A DNA stretch of 64,000 nt from Prinia subflava (lineage: Eukaryota > Chordata > Aves > Passeriformes > Cisticolidae): positions 98,913,239 through 98,977,238 of the forward strand of contig NC_086248.1 of the NCBI RefSeq assembly GCF_021018805.1, read 5' to 3'. The notes beneath the pieces were generated by a model. The model had not been told where the DNA came from, made no database searches, and saw nothing but the letters and a program-made list of their open reading frames with translations. The position numbers and the translations under genes were made by a program. Of this stretch, positions 11,801-26,800 are shown piece after piece; position 1 is the first letter of the stretch, and each line of letters opens with the position of its first letter.

Positions 11801-14800
11801 TTGATCAGGTCCACAATAACATTTAGGGCCTTCAGTTACATTCTCAGGGTTACACATGAATTTCAGGTGTCCTTTTCCCTTTTTAATTTCACTTCAGCTA
11901 CCCTGACAAAGCACTGCTTTAAGTGTTTCAAGTTCCTTTTTTCACCCTCAGTAAGGTGAGTTTTTACCTCCAGATGCCACAGTATAGTTGCAGTTACTAT
12001 GGAAATCTATCCACATACATGGTAGGAGGGACCATAACACACACATGTGAAAAGTTTTAGTTGAACTGAACTGTAGCTGAGTTGTTTCTTACCTGTATGG
12101 GTTGCCCTGCAATCTCTTTGTAAGCTAAAAGGATAAAAAAAACCCAGTCAGCAATAAGTAACAAACGTAATGAGTTTAACATCCCAACATGAGATCATTT
12201 GACAGCCCATATACTGGAGCAGAAAGTTCTCCAGGCATTTGAGGTTTGCTAGGATTAAGCACTGCCAGGCTCCAGAAAATTACACTGCTGGCTCTACCAC
12301 CCTCTACACAGGCTGGTAACTTGCAGAAGCTGGGTTTCAGTATTACAAGAAAGCTGGAACTCTTCACATGCAAAATATCCCCTGAAGCTTTAACCTGGCA
12401 GGAATAAGTAGTAGGAAACCTCTTCTTTTTCATCTCTGTTTATCTGCTTAGTAGAGCAGTTGTTACAGGGTGGACAACTTGGGGAAACAAGTGAAGGAAG
12501 TATCAAGGAAAGGCCATTTCACACAATCAATCTTAAGCTTAGGAGAAGACAATTACACAACGGTCTGATCATCCACTCAGATTATAGAGCTAAACACTTG
12601 CACTTAGATTCCCCAACAAAAGTCCCAGGGAAGGAACACAGGATTTCATAAACACAGAAACTGAACCATTAGCTTATGCAATAGAATATCATTCACATAA
12701 CAAGAGCTACTAACCAATGTTTGGTTTAAAAAGTAATGTCCAACCAAGGCTAACCAATAAAGTATTTCTGTCCAAATAAAGGGTTTATTTAATATCACTG
12801 AATAAGCAGTTCAGAAGCCAAATTCCTTCTAAAATTACTAAGTGATGTTCAAAGTTTGAGTACAGCAAATGGACTTTCTGCTGCTTCAAATTATTGCCCA
12901 TGTCAGTAGTTGAAAAGAAGATGTAATGGTGATTGTTTGCCCTGGACCAAACAAGTTTTTGCTTAATCTCTTCCCTTTCTTTTCCCACATAATCATTTAG
13001 GATAGTACTACATGATCTAATGCTCTTTCCTAGCTTTGACAGTAACAAACAGTCCTTTGGTTAAGCTTCAGCAAGAAACATAAGAAGTATACCAGGGATA
13101 AATTAAGAAACATTTCAGTCCTCTTACAGCACCAAATTGATTTCAAAAATGAAGAGATATATCCTGGATTTTAGTAGCTAGAAGGCAAATCACATGTGGC
13201 TTGGGTGACAGTGTTAAGAAGTGCAGGCTCTCTTACCTCATGCAGCAGTGGAATGACAGCATGTATAGGCATTCTGGCTACTGTGTTCTTTACTATATTT
13301 TCTTTCCTTGTGTTAAGCACTTTCTGTTAAAAAATATAACCAGAGAATAACTCAGCTTTAACGTGTTTGTGCAATCAGCAAAGTCAACAATTCCTGCCTG
13401 TAAATCTCTTCCTACTCCACTACTTTTGTATGCTGAGGATAATGAGCCAAAGATTTGCTATGAAAAGGAGTTTCATTTTCCAAGTCAGATACAATTAACA
13501 AAGTAAAGGTACTCAATAAACCCATCCAAAACAATCTAGCAAGGCCTCTAGCCCACCTGCCCCATGTTAGAAATGATGCATTACAAGCACATGAAAATCT
13601 CCCTTGATATTTCTGTTTGACTTCCATAAATAAATGCCTTCCACCAGCATTGTGACAAGAAATTTCTATTCACCATCACGTTCTTAACAGTTCCCTGCCC
13701 CAGTACTATTATGTCCTTCCAGTCCAAATGCAACAGATAAGCTTTTCAAGTGAAACTTGTCACCAATTCATTTTTCAAACAGTACCTGCTTGAAAAATGT
13801 ACCCTCAGGAGATTAAGCACAGATCATCCTCCAGTCCAAGCTAAAGGGAACATGGCTGCATTGGTAGCACCACTTGTAAAACCTCTGAACGGTGACATAA
13901 CAAATTTATCAAAAACAAAGCGCCCCAAAATTCAGGGACTGACTCAAAAAGCAAGGCAGGTAACAACAGGAAAGTAACACCACTACTATAATTCATAATA
14001 GCACTGCTTTGAACAGCCAATCAGCAAAAAGCAGCTGGGAGAAACAACAGGTTCTGAACCGTTCAGCCTTCCCGGTTTTCAGGAAGGCTGCCCACCAGTC
14101 CCAGTGAACAGATTCAGCAGCACACACTGAGCTTGCAAGACTCACATTTAAGATTTCTGCATCGTTGCTTTCCAAGCCCTGCACCAGCAGCACGGCAAAG
14201 CTGTCTGTTTGGGGAAGGCCACCTGGAGTTTTGACTTTGCTCACATCAATATCCAATGCCCCAAGGCGCTCCTCGATGCTCTCCTGCAGAGGGGAAATAA
14301 GGGCAGTGCTGCATCAGTGCAGTTTCTCACAAATAGCCACTGAAAGCAACCTCACTTAGAGCATTCCCACTAATTTGGCTGGAAAAGAACACAAATTTTC
14401 TGTATTCCTTTAAATACACGGACAAAAGATAGCATGAGAAAACAAAAGCAGATGAAGTTTTGGCTGAAAAGCACTAATCTATCTTGGCACAGGCAGCAAC
14501 AAGCATGTGACCAAAGTTCTGCAACCCGGCAAAACCACAGGGAAAGAACAGAGGGCTTGAATGAAGAAAACCTTTTGAGCAGGGGGAAGATACAGAAAGA
14601 TGGTATCATTAACCTTTCTTCCACAGCAAACAAAGTAAATTCAAGTTCACCTAAAGAAGGTACAGTGATGATTTATGATTCTAGTTTCTCCATTCTTACT
14701 GAGTTTGAAAGAAGAAGCCTTTTACCTCTGTCTCTCCTGGTTTCCTCTTGTTTTTCTTTTTCTCTTTTCCCGATGCTGGAGTTTTGATAGCTGTACTGTG

Positions 14801-17800
14801 TCCTGGAATGCCAGGCACTAGAACTTTGGTGTCCAAGTTCACAACAGGTGTCTTTACCTACCACACAGAGATAACCACATTTGCATGAATTGCTAGTATC
14901 TTGAGCTTTCTTCCAATTTAAAATACAGATTTTATTCTGAGACTCTCACACATATGGTAAAACCAGCTTGACACAACCCATTTTCATAAATATTAGGCAA
15001 ATCCAACATATTTAAGAGAGAATGAATAACCTCAAGAAACAGATAGCTAATTTTCGTAACTAACTACAACAAGATGAACCACTTTTCTTACAAGCTTTTG
15101 CCATAACAGTCACAGAACTGTTTGTATCCAAAAACAAATATTTGGATGTTTGCTTGCAGTAGATACCACCTGTGCTAACAGGCAGCTCCATAAACCACGT
15201 ACAGATTAATCTAGCATCCAGTGGAAGGCAGTAACTGACCGAGGAAAGCAGCACCATGTAACAGCAAAAGGTAGTCACTACTCCCTCCAATCCGAACTCT
15301 TTTCTTCTAGGGATTGCTCAGACACAGAACTCAGTTGTCTGAACTAGGCTGTGACCACAGTGACAGAGAGACACCTTAGTTTATACCAAGCAAGCTAAGG
15401 TATCACCTTAAATGAACACAAACAAGATGCAATTTTGTATTTAACAACCAAATGCTCCTGTGACTCACAGACAATATAAGGTAGTAAGGTAGTGTGCCAG
15501 TTCTAGAATATCAAAAATGCATTTTCTGCTACTTCCAGGATACTTCTTTAAACCATAGCACTTCTATCCAGGCCTTTTTTCTGAAGTACCTCTGAAGTGA
15601 TAAAAGTATAATCTACTACACTGAGCAAAGCAACTTCCAATTTCCAAAAAGTTGATTTTCTGCTTCAAGAACTTTATCACAGAACACCAGTGGTGATAAA
15701 ATACTATCCCCTTAGCTCACACTCATCACTGACCTTCCCACCTCAGGGCATGCTCAGACAGCCAAGAGAAATGCGTCTTCACTGGAATTCAGCAAAAAGC
15801 GAAACCAAGATGGGTATCATCACTGCATGCCACAGAGCCCTACACCTGTCCCTGCAGTTCAGCCTTGCTACCCACCAGCTCCAGGACTGAGGAATCAGCA
15901 CAAAACCCTGCCTGGCTGATGGAGCACCAGACCTGGTAGATAACTAAAGGGTGAAAAAACCAGCACTGTCTGCTCACTTCACTCCCACTCCAAGCATTTC
16001 ACATCTTCAAGGCCTTGAATATGCACAGTGATTAAGAACTTTACAGCCTGTCCCTAAACATCCAGGGGATCCTGCATGAGAGAACACAGTGCCAAGGGGC
16101 CTCAGTGGACACTGCTGCCATGCAAGTGCCAAGCTCACATTCCCAGGTCCCTGTGAGCAGGAACACATAAGGGCCACATCAAAAAAGAGCAAAAAGGAGT
16201 TGCCCCTTAAGGTTCCACTACATTTTATTTAGACTCTAAAACGAAGTCATCCCACCTTCACCCCAAACCATCAGGGTCAAAGAGGTTGTACAAATCGACA
16301 GACGCTAACAGAAGGACTGGTCTTAAGCAGGCAAACCCCACCCAGTCAGTCCTGTCCTTCAAGCACACCTGCTGAGGTACAAGAGGGCCACTGTGTGCTC
16401 TTGCACATGTCAGGACACACAGCAGCCATGAAGATCTCTTTACCCACACCTGCCTGAGTGCTATGGACATCAACAGCTACCTCTGCAGCTCTGAACAGGT
16501 CCACCCAGAAATCCAACCTCATTTTAAGAGTGCACTGAATCCTACCTACTTCGTTTCTGAAGTAAAACAAGAGAAGGAACAAAATCACATTTCATGCAAA
16601 GCTCACCTTTGTTAGAGCAGCATCTGTTTTAAGTGATAACACTTTCTGGATGTCCCGTACCAAACATATGTGGGATTCACTGGTGTTCAAAGACTAGGAG
16701 GACAGGAACAAAACCAGTTAATATATTTGACACTCACACCTGTGATTCATTGTGCTACTGAAAGATGAGAACAAATTCCAATGGTATAAATTAGAATGAA
16801 CTTTTTCTTTCACTCTAGAATAGCAGCTCCCTTGCATATCTACCTTTTGTTACCATAGCTCTATATTTTCCAAGGATGTTTATATAGGTAAACTGGAACT
16901 GTATTAAAACCAGTTTCAATGGCCTAACTTAGCAACAGCTGAAATGGCAAGAAGCAGTCCACAATGACATTAACCTGTACTCCAACTGAAAAAATGGAAG
17001 AATACAAATTGCCTTTCCAAACAGCTCTGGGGCAACAGTCACAGCTCCCAATTCAAGGGCAAGGAATATGTTTTGTATTGCTATATCATTTCAAAACAGT
17101 AAAAATAAAAATAATAAACCCAAAAATTTCTCCAAGTGAAAGCAGCATGCAGTCCATATTATAAAATCCAAACCCTCTCTGTTAAGTTTTACATACCACT
17201 TTCTCTATGATGGGCTGTAAGGTGTTTCCATACACCAGTAGCAGAGACTGTTTGTCTGTGCAAAATGCAGCTGCTAGAATAGGAACTGGTTTCGGTGTGG
17301 AGTCCCCATCATTTCCAGGTGTTGCTATCTGAATAGTACAGTTTGATGTTAAGGGTTTTTTGCAATAACTGGAAAAGAAATCAAAAAATTCCAAGATGTT
17401 GAGCTTGAACACTTCAATATCTTGCACATCTAAGCATCTTTTATTAGCACCAAACTCAAACATTTAACACCTTTTACGGATGGCTGAGAAAGAGACACAC
17501 AAAATCTAGGTTAAAGCCACACGTGATATAAAACTGCAACACAGTCCCCAACAAGTGAGTTCTTCAAAAATGTGTCCAGTAACCCAAGACAAAGAAGCAC
17601 CTGGAACATGGTTCACCAGCATATACAAAAGAGCTTAAAGGCAGCAGCATAACAAAACTGAACTTTGCGTTGCAGTAACCCCAGACCTTTCCCAAAGACA
17701 CCCTCAATATGAATTCTAACTTACCCATTCAAGATATGTTCAAATATATGCAACTGCCCATCTCTGCACACAACTGCTAACTTCACAGGCTGAAAGAAGG

Positions 17801-20800
17801 CATAGTAAGAGAGTTTCATTAGATCAAAGAAATACCCTCCTGGAAGTTCAGGACATCAAGAGACAGCTGTATGGTTACAATTTGAATTTTTTCAGTATTT
17901 AAGAACATTATACTAAATCTGAAAGGAAGATCAAAGACATAATCACTCAGGAACATTCAGTACAAGTGTCAGAAGATTCATAAGACAACTCTCAACTGTA
18001 CCCAACTGTACCTATCACTAGTAATATATCCTGAGTTAAAGTTTGCACAGCAGCAGACACATGTCTAAAGGCACAGCTCTGCAAAGGTGCTGACACTGAA
18101 TACGCCCAGAGGAAAGAAACTCAGATGACTCCTCTGAGAAACTAAATGACAGGGGTACATCATAGAATACTCTCCAATACATGGAGGAAGAGGGAACTGG
18201 AAATATTAGAAAAATATAGCATGAAATATTGCTCTGAGAAATGGAATTTAAAGGCAGGAGAAAAATGTTTTAAGTAATTAGGGGAACAGTTTGCGAAAAT
18301 GTTTCATATTCATACATTTTTCACAAGGCAACTACTTCAGAAGACTTGTGCTTGTTAAAACTGAGAGACTTGGCAAATGTACACTGCTACTTTAACTCAT
18401 TCAAGGCTAGTTCAATTCCAAATGCAGTTACACTGCCAAAAACACTTGAAATCAAAAAAAAAAAACCGAAGACCATACCCAAAGCAGGTTTTTAAAAATA
18501 ATTTCTTTTGTGTTCTTCTTTGCTGCTTCTTTGATTACTAACTTGTTCTAAATAGGAAACAACTGACATTTCTGCCCTTACAAACAAAATTTCTGAAAAA
18601 ACCCACTGAATTTGCACTCAGTAGCTTTGAAAAGGAGCATTTCAAACTACCAGCTTCATAAATGCACCTGTAGTAAATATCCCTACACCCATGAATTGGC
18701 ATTTAGATCTTATCTCTGTATAACAGAACCCAAATACAAACCAAGCCTCTTTCTTTACATCCCTAAAAGGATTTTGATGTTTTCAGTGCTAATTGTTGAA
18801 CATATTTGTTTACAAAGTATTGCTCCTACCTCTTCTTTGACTTCTGATATAGTCAGGTCAACAAAAGTTGGTTCATCTGTTACCGTGAAAGACATCACAG
18901 CATTCTTTTCTTTCCTATCTGACCTGATCTGCCTGGAAGACACAAAAGTACACATTATTTAGCACAACACCAACATCATCCTCTGCACCAGACAAGCATT
19001 ATAAAGCCTATAAATCACTAGTAAATGTGGTGGTATCTACCATAACTAAAAGCACCACACTGAAATTTCAGTTCAGCTTAGAAAATGTTCTAATTTCGAA
19101 GAGCTAAGTAACTCTCAAGTGAAACTGAGCAAGAAAACTTTGAATAAACCTTACAAGAAGTGCAAGGAACAAGGAGGTTTATTACACAGTATGTTCTGGC
19201 AAACACTTGTGATACAAATGGCAACTGGAAGCATGCTCAGACACAGCCAAGGAAAATCTTGTCTTCACTGAACAGTCAGTGAGTCGAAACCACCATTAAA
19301 GAGATCATCACTGCATTTTTCCAGAGTGCCCCTTCTGCTTTACTTTGTTTAATTACAGTCACTTGATGAGTCTATGCTCAAAACTGATCACAGTCACAGA
19401 TTATGAAAAGCTTACATACCACACACTCAATAATCGGTCATGTATAGCTCCAGACAAGAAATAGAGTCCTGTAATTCCATCAAAGGGTTTACTTTCATTC
19501 ATAGGTTTCACTGTGGTAAACATTAATGATGACACTGATGTAGCATGGCCTGTGAAATGCTAAGAGAAAAAACAGGATCTTTCCATGATTGTTGTAAGCA
19601 GTCATATGACAAAAATCAAAACATTAGTTAACAAAGAACATTAGGAAAGATTCAAGCATTATTAAGTCAACAAGGACAGCTCAGTGGTTTTTAACTAGTG
19701 ATCAGTTTCCTTGCATTTCTGTAAGTCAAGGAAGCTTTTTCTGACCTACCAGATATTTATCTACATTTTAAAACTTAAATGGGGAATCAAAGGCAAATTC
19801 ACTGTGACTAAATCCATGCAAAAGAAATTACATCCACCTGTACTGCTGTTACTGTCATAAAGCATTCCTCTCTGCCCCCCCAGTTTTACATTTCAACCTT
19901 TCCAATGGTACTAGATTCAATTTCATTCTCAAGTTTAACAAAGGACACACGTGTGCTGACACTAAATTTGGGCAACACACCACCCCCAAGGGCCCCCAAA
20001 AACTGGTTCTTCAATCTACTTTTGCAAATAGTGGTTTTGGTCATTATATTTGCAGACATACAGGGTAGCTGCCATGTGCCAGCAAGCCCACAGTAACAGC
20101 ACATGTGTACACACTCACCTGACAGGAGATTCAGAGACTATCCCTGTCCTGTCTGCTAGCAGGCAAGAGAACACGGCAGCATTCACGGATCAGCTAAAGC
20201 ATGGCCATTTGCTCAGTGTCTGAGCCCTGCTCAGGGAACAATAAGGAGTTGCTCCTATGCCTTCCAACTGTTTCAACAGCAAAACTGATAATGCCACCAG
20301 TTACATGAAGTTTAGCAAGGAAACTCCAAGCTTTGTGGAGGGACTCATGTTAAAACCCATGCCAGTGGTAACTGATAGGGTGGTGAACTGATTTCTCCTG
20401 ACAGAAGGGTGTCAGACAGGGACCCAGTTAAAAAGAACAGCATCCATCTTTCTCCTACAGCCTTGAGAAAGGATGCTGGCAGCATGCTCAGAAACAAAAA
20501 TTTAATGTCCTCATTCAATTCTCAGCAAGTGGAAACCAATTTAAGGTACCATCACAGCAAAAATGTCCAGCAATCCTGAAACTGCCAATTGTACCCTCAC
20601 ACACACAGTGAAATGTTTTAGATGTCTGATCAGGAAACGCTAGCTAGGTAGTATCATGAAACAAGAAGGGCACTTTTTTGCATCTAGTTGAACAGAGAGA
20701 GGTACAGAAGTACTTACTCTGTAGACTTCTTTGGTCTCCAAGTCCCACAGTTTTATAGTTCTACCGGCTGACAGCAGCATTTTTCCATCTGGACTAATGC

Positions 20801-23800
20801 ACAGACAGGTGACACTGCCATTGTCGCCTTTCCACTTACTAGAATTTGGATGGAGAGTTTTTGTACAAAAGGAGAAAGATGGAGAAATAGAAAAAACAGT
20901 ATTCATTAGGATAATCTCAAAACCACCACGATGGAAAATTTAAGGCAAAATTTAAAAAACAGTGATTTAAGTAGTCAAGAGGTCAAAGCTATTCTGCTTC
21001 TGGCACTTTGCCTTCAAATTAGTTTACAAAAAAAACACAACTCAAAAATATGAAGCTAATCAATTACTGAACTGTTGACTTATTTTTTAATACTTGTTTA
21101 TTCTGTTCTGAATTCCTCTCAAAGATTTCTACTTCTGAAAACAGGGCAAGAAGAGCCATACAATTTTCAAGACTTCTCTATTCACCAACCCATTCAAAAA
21201 GGCCTTCTCAACACTAAAATGTTAAGGAATGCAGGCACTGTCATGTGTACATTGTGGATAATTTGTTCCTTCCAGTAGTTAAAATTTTAAGAGAACTGAT
21301 TTCTTTTACTCTTTCCAACTTGAGTTACCTTAGGAATGACTTGTAACATTACCACAGAAAATTTTCAGGTAAAAACCATGATGGTACATTGCTCATGTAC
21401 TTTTCATCTATACACTGTAGGAACGATTTTCTGTTGCCATCTTTAAAATGAAAGAACAGAATGCTTCAAACTTCATTTCATAACCACAGCCCCCCTTACT
21501 CCATGGTCCCTGGTAGTCACAGGAGCAGAGGGAAACATCCAAGAGGTGTGACAGCAAAACCTCTCACTTTTCCTGGGAAAGCAGCACGGCTGGGACCCAT
21601 CCCCAGTACTTGTAAATGAACACGCTATGAAACTCAAACAGGGTGAATGAGACGTCCATGGGCAGCTTCAGAGCTTTGATCTCACTGGGCTCACAGAACA
21701 GCAGGATGCCTTGCAAGACAAGGACCTTTAGGAAGGCAGTGTCCCTCAGCAGTGACATGCCAGGAAGGCAAAAGAACACTGGTTTCTCCACAGAAAAGTG
21801 AAGCATGAATGCATGGGACTTTCCTTTGAAACAGGGAGAGTGGCAGAACATAAATGCACCGAAGAATAATCCAGGAACCAAGAGGGGAAGGTTATACAAC
21901 AAATCCACCTAGAAACTATTCCTGGGCACTGAAAGATCAAAAAAAGGTTCTGGGCACATCCAACATAGAATTACAAATGGCAAATCGTGCCTAACCAACC
22001 TGACTGCCTTAATGACACAACCACCTAGGTTGATGAGGAGAGACACATTTAAGGTGACTTCAGCAAGGCTTTTGACAAGGTCTCACATAGTATCCTCGCA
22101 GCCAAATTGAAGATACATAGCCTGAATGGATCGCCTCTAAGGAGAGTAAGATCTGGCTGCATCACTGAGTTCAAGAAGTTGTGATCACTGGTATGAAGTC
22201 CAGCTGTGGCCAGTCACTGGCGTTACTCCCTCTAAGGACATCCCAATACTGTTTAATATCCTCCATTACTGCCCTGGTCTTCATTAAGGATCTCACTAAG
22301 GACAGAATACACACATAACAACTTCACACTCAATCCCAAATTAGGGACAATAGTTGGTACCCTGGAGGACAAGGCTGCTACTCAGGGGCATCTCAGCAGG
22401 CCTGAGAAGAAACAGGCTGTCAGAATATCAAAGCTGAAGAGGAAAATGTCAAGTCCTGCAGGTGAGATGGGAAAATTCCAGTACAGGCTAGGGACAAACA
22501 GCTAGGAAGTGGCTTTGCAGAAAAGAGACTTGCAGTCCTCACAGTAAAGCTGAGCATGAGCAAGCAGGGAGTCCTTGTGGCAATGAGGTCAGCTGTGCAT
22601 GATCTGCATTAGCCAGAGTGCTGTCAGCAGGTCAAGGAATGGGACTCCTCTGCTCTGTGCAATTCTTGAAACTGCACCTGAGCACTGCGTCCAGTGGGAC
22701 AGGACAACAAAGTCACTGATACGGTGGAGTAAATCCAGCAGAGGGATATGAAGGCACCTTAGAGACTAAGAGCACATAATGGAAGAGGGAAAGGCGAGGG
22801 AACTGCGTGTGTTCAATTCTAATTGAGATGGCCGGAGGGAGATTTTACAGCCATCTTCTGCTACTTTACATGAAGTCCCAACATAATACAATCTAAGCGT
22901 GTCTCTTTCCTAGGGATACCAAAGAGGCTACTGATGATGGGCTGTCTGCAGTGTCCATGCCAACCTTAATAACACCAAGAGCGCAGCAGTAATAACCAAT
23001 AGTGGGAAATGTCACAAAAAAAGAAACATCAACAGAAGGATCAATGGGCCATCACACAGTATGCTTTTACTGAAGAAAGGTAACCAGGATTGTTAATAGA
23101 AATCTTGGTTTCTTTTTTAAGGTTTAAAAACAATTTGACTTTATTACAAAAGAAAATAAATGCCTACACCGACATTTTGTTACTCTGCACTAAGCTCTAT
23201 TTTGCTCAACAGTACTTTTAAAAGTAGCAGCCTGCTCAGACAGCCAAGTGGAAGCGTCCACACTGCACATCAGCAGCAAGCGAAACCAAGTGGGTTATCA
23301 TCACAGCAAGGCCCTTTGAGCAAAGCTGGGTGCATGCAGCAGGTTTTACTGGAATGAGGTCTTCCAGTATCTGCTCAAGGACTTTTTTTTTTCCTCTAGA
23401 ATTTAGATTTTTCAGCATTTAGTGGCACTTTTAGTCTTTCAGCCTCACTAAAAGTTAGCATGATGGGATCCAAACCCCTCTCAGAACAGTTTCATCTAGC
23501 TTTTCCAATACACAGAGGAAGATACCTGACTATGACAATTATGCTTTCATCCCTTAATAAAATCACTTCCAATGTCAGAAAAATAACAGCCAACAGTCAC
23601 TTTGTGGGCATGGAAAGCAGAGTGCAGTACTTCCAAAACCTGCAAAGGAGAAAACACACAAAGGCAAGAATAAAAAAATTCAAGTGAAAAGCAGCACTAC
23701 TCACCACTTTACTTTGCAGGTCTGTGTGTTCCATTCCACAATGTGTTTGTCATCTGAACAGCTATACAAGCAGCAGCTGTCTTGGTGCCATCTCACACAG

Positions 23801-26800
23801 TTTACTCTACTGTCGTGACCACCATCCTACAAAGGGTAACAGGGGGTTATCTGCAGTAGTCTTGACAAACGAGTCTTTCCCACACCAATGTGAACAAGGT
23901 GCTCTTTTGAGAAGTTCGTTCCAATCAGTAGCATCTTGAAGAGCGTGTGTGGTTTAAAGAACATACATGACAGTCACATAACTTAAAGATATTTTATGTT
24001 TTGGTACATACATGTAAGTATTTTGGCTTGGCTTATACAGCCCAGAGAAGAGGAGACGTTATCTACAGCTTCCTCACACAGGGAAGCAGAGGGGCAGGCA
24101 CTGATCTCTTCTCTCTGGTGTACAGTGACAGAACCAAAGGGAATGGCAAGAAGCTGTGCTGGGAAGGGGGGAGTTAGGGTGGATATTATGAAAAGTTCTT
24201 CACCCACAGGGCACAGGCTCTCCAAGGAAGCAGTCACAGCCCCAAGCCTGCCAGAGTTTAAGAAGCATTTGGACACACCCTGTCCAAATGGTGTGGGTGT
24301 GATTCCTGGGGCTGTCCTGTGCAGGGCCATGTGGAAGCCCAGAAGACAGTCCAATGTGTGTGTGTCTCAGACACTGACAGCCAGACAGCCCCGGAACCAA
24401 CCACGGACTGTTGGCAAGAACACACCGTGAGAAAGAACAGGATGTGCTGGAGTAGGGCCATGCAAAGGCAGGACAGCACTTTCCCGATCCATCCTTGCTC
24501 TGGCTCCCGGTGATCAGGACAACACAAGCACAGGAAAAACTCAAGTAGTGGGCCTGGACTGTTGACAAAAGGCACCCTCAATAGGGGGGATCAAGACCAC
24601 CAAAGACCCCCCAAAGCCCCCCAGCCCATTTCCAGAAAGGTCTACAACAAACTGCACATGGTAACTAATACACATAGAAAGTGAGAAACTTTACTCCAGG
24701 GTGGGCAGAACTTGTCTACAAAAAGGTGCTCCCACAGAGCTCGAGTGATGGATGCCCGGGGTCACTGGATACCCCATCAGCTGGATTGATGCTGGAGCCA
24801 GAACTTGTGACCTTTCTTCATTCCTTCCTTTCTCTCTCTTCTCTTTTGCCTTATCCCTTATTCAAAATCCACCGCTGTGCACTTGTATTAGAAGACAACA
24901 ATTTCCATGCCAAGTGTATATTTACTGATCCAACTTTGTAGATTTTGTGGAGCCTGTGCCTTTTGTCATTCCTTTCTGACCACAAGCATCTACACACTTG
25001 CATGCTCCCTTCAGTTTCAGGTTGGGATGCCACCGGAGAGCAGCTGGGTTTTGATTATCCCTTCCAACTGAGGATATTCTATGTTTTGATGATTTTTCTA
25101 GCACTTCAGAGTCTAAAAAAATTGTCTTGCCTGCTATTTTTATACACAAAGCCAAACAAGGCTAACCATATGAAATCTGCTCCAAGGCAAGAATAGCCAC
25201 AAGTGTCTTGCTGAAGTGATCTAAGTGCCTCCTTCCTTAAGGCCACTCAGAAGTGAGTAGCCTTCCCTCTGTATCAGCTCTCAGGAGCAGACTATCATCA
25301 GATCGGAAGACTCTTTAAGTGTTATTACTTCTCTTAACAACCAAAATCCTTGCAGCTCCAAATATAACCTTGAATTATTTATGAAAATATTTAATGGAGT
25401 CTATGTCACTATTTGGATTGTAACAACCTGCTGGGATTACCCCAGAAGTATTGCTGCAAATGAGCTTTGAGCAAGACAAACCACATTGCAACAAGATATT
25501 CTGTTCAGTAAAGACAGTTAAAAGTAACATCTCTTATTTTAACGTGAATAATCTTTTAATTCAACCTATATGTAAAAAACAAAGTACTCAGAAAACCTGC
25601 TGTCTTCTATGGAAAAAGAGTGTCTTCAAACAAACAACTACACTCTTCAAGCATAGTTTTTCCATATAAAAGAGTTGATATTCATTAGTTACTGTCACTA
25701 GCACACATCATAGTTTTCAGAAATTACTGCTTTCTCTAAATTTATATATGTTTATCACCTTACCCACAACTTCAAGTTTAGAAGCAAAAGTATACCCAAG
25801 TATCTCAAAAGTATTGCACAGCCATTCATATGGATTTATTCTGCTTGTTATGTACCCCACAATTAAAATGGAGGTGCTTGGGAGCTTGGAAAGGCAAAAT
25901 TAAAGTCACTGTGTATCATTCAAAAAAGATCATCCACAAGAGCTTCCACAAGGAAGGTAAATCTACGGAAGAGTCCATCAGTGTGACACCTTCCCAAGCA
26001 CTGATGAGCTCTCTGCCCTTCCCTTCCATAATGCCATGGAGGAACTGAGGGTATGACAGTCCAATGGAGGATTTAACTCTCCAGTGAGGAATTTCATCAT
26101 TATTGTTATTTTTAATGTAAAGTAGAAAATCCATGGACAGCTTTCAGATATTGCACGAACTTATAATTTTTCGGCCTAAACTGACTGAAACCGTCAGTGT
26201 CTGGTAGCAGGTGATGAGGAGTGCATTACTTACTAGCTTGCTCTGTAATTCTCCTTTTACTGTGCTGTACAACAAAATGCTACCAACTGCTGTACCAATA
26301 GCCAGGATATCTAACTGCTTGTCCACTTCTCCAGCTTCAGACTTCCGTTTTTTCCTCTGGGGGCCATCCTGGAAAACCAAGAGAGAAAGCAAGATATAAA
26401 TCAGTCTGAATGGCTAATGTCAGTGTTAAAGCAGAGGGAAGAAAAACTTCAAATTTGAAACCCAGACAGCCAGCACAAACACTGCCAAGACACAAAATGA
26501 ACACTGAAGTGTACACAATCCTAGAAACTCATCTTGTACCTCCATGTACAGGGTAACAAACTTGCTATGAATCACCTGGAAACACCCGTGAGAGGCCATT
26601 TTTGCTGCCACCCCAACCATATGCATGTGGGGAAAAAACCCCACATTTTTAAGTTTTTCACAAATTTCCTGAAGTAAAGGTTAAGATATTCAGAATACTT
26701 CATCTACAAAATGGAAATGCTTGATCATGATCATTTATTTTTTCTCAAAAGGTAATCAAAAGAGACTTGCAAATCTGAAGCACTCATAATGCTTCTCAAA

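Noticed and set aside
18115..18175. TATGATG ... ATCTGA pair in WDR43 intron 6
   Set aside because: C box is imperfect, there is no stem, and the spacing is too short for a C/D snoRNA.
25249..25305. Possible further C/D snoRNA in WDR43 intron 2 (TGATGA ... CTGA on minus)
   Set aside because: C box has a pyrimidine at its first position, the boxes are too close together, no terminal stem forms and no rRNA complementarity was seen.
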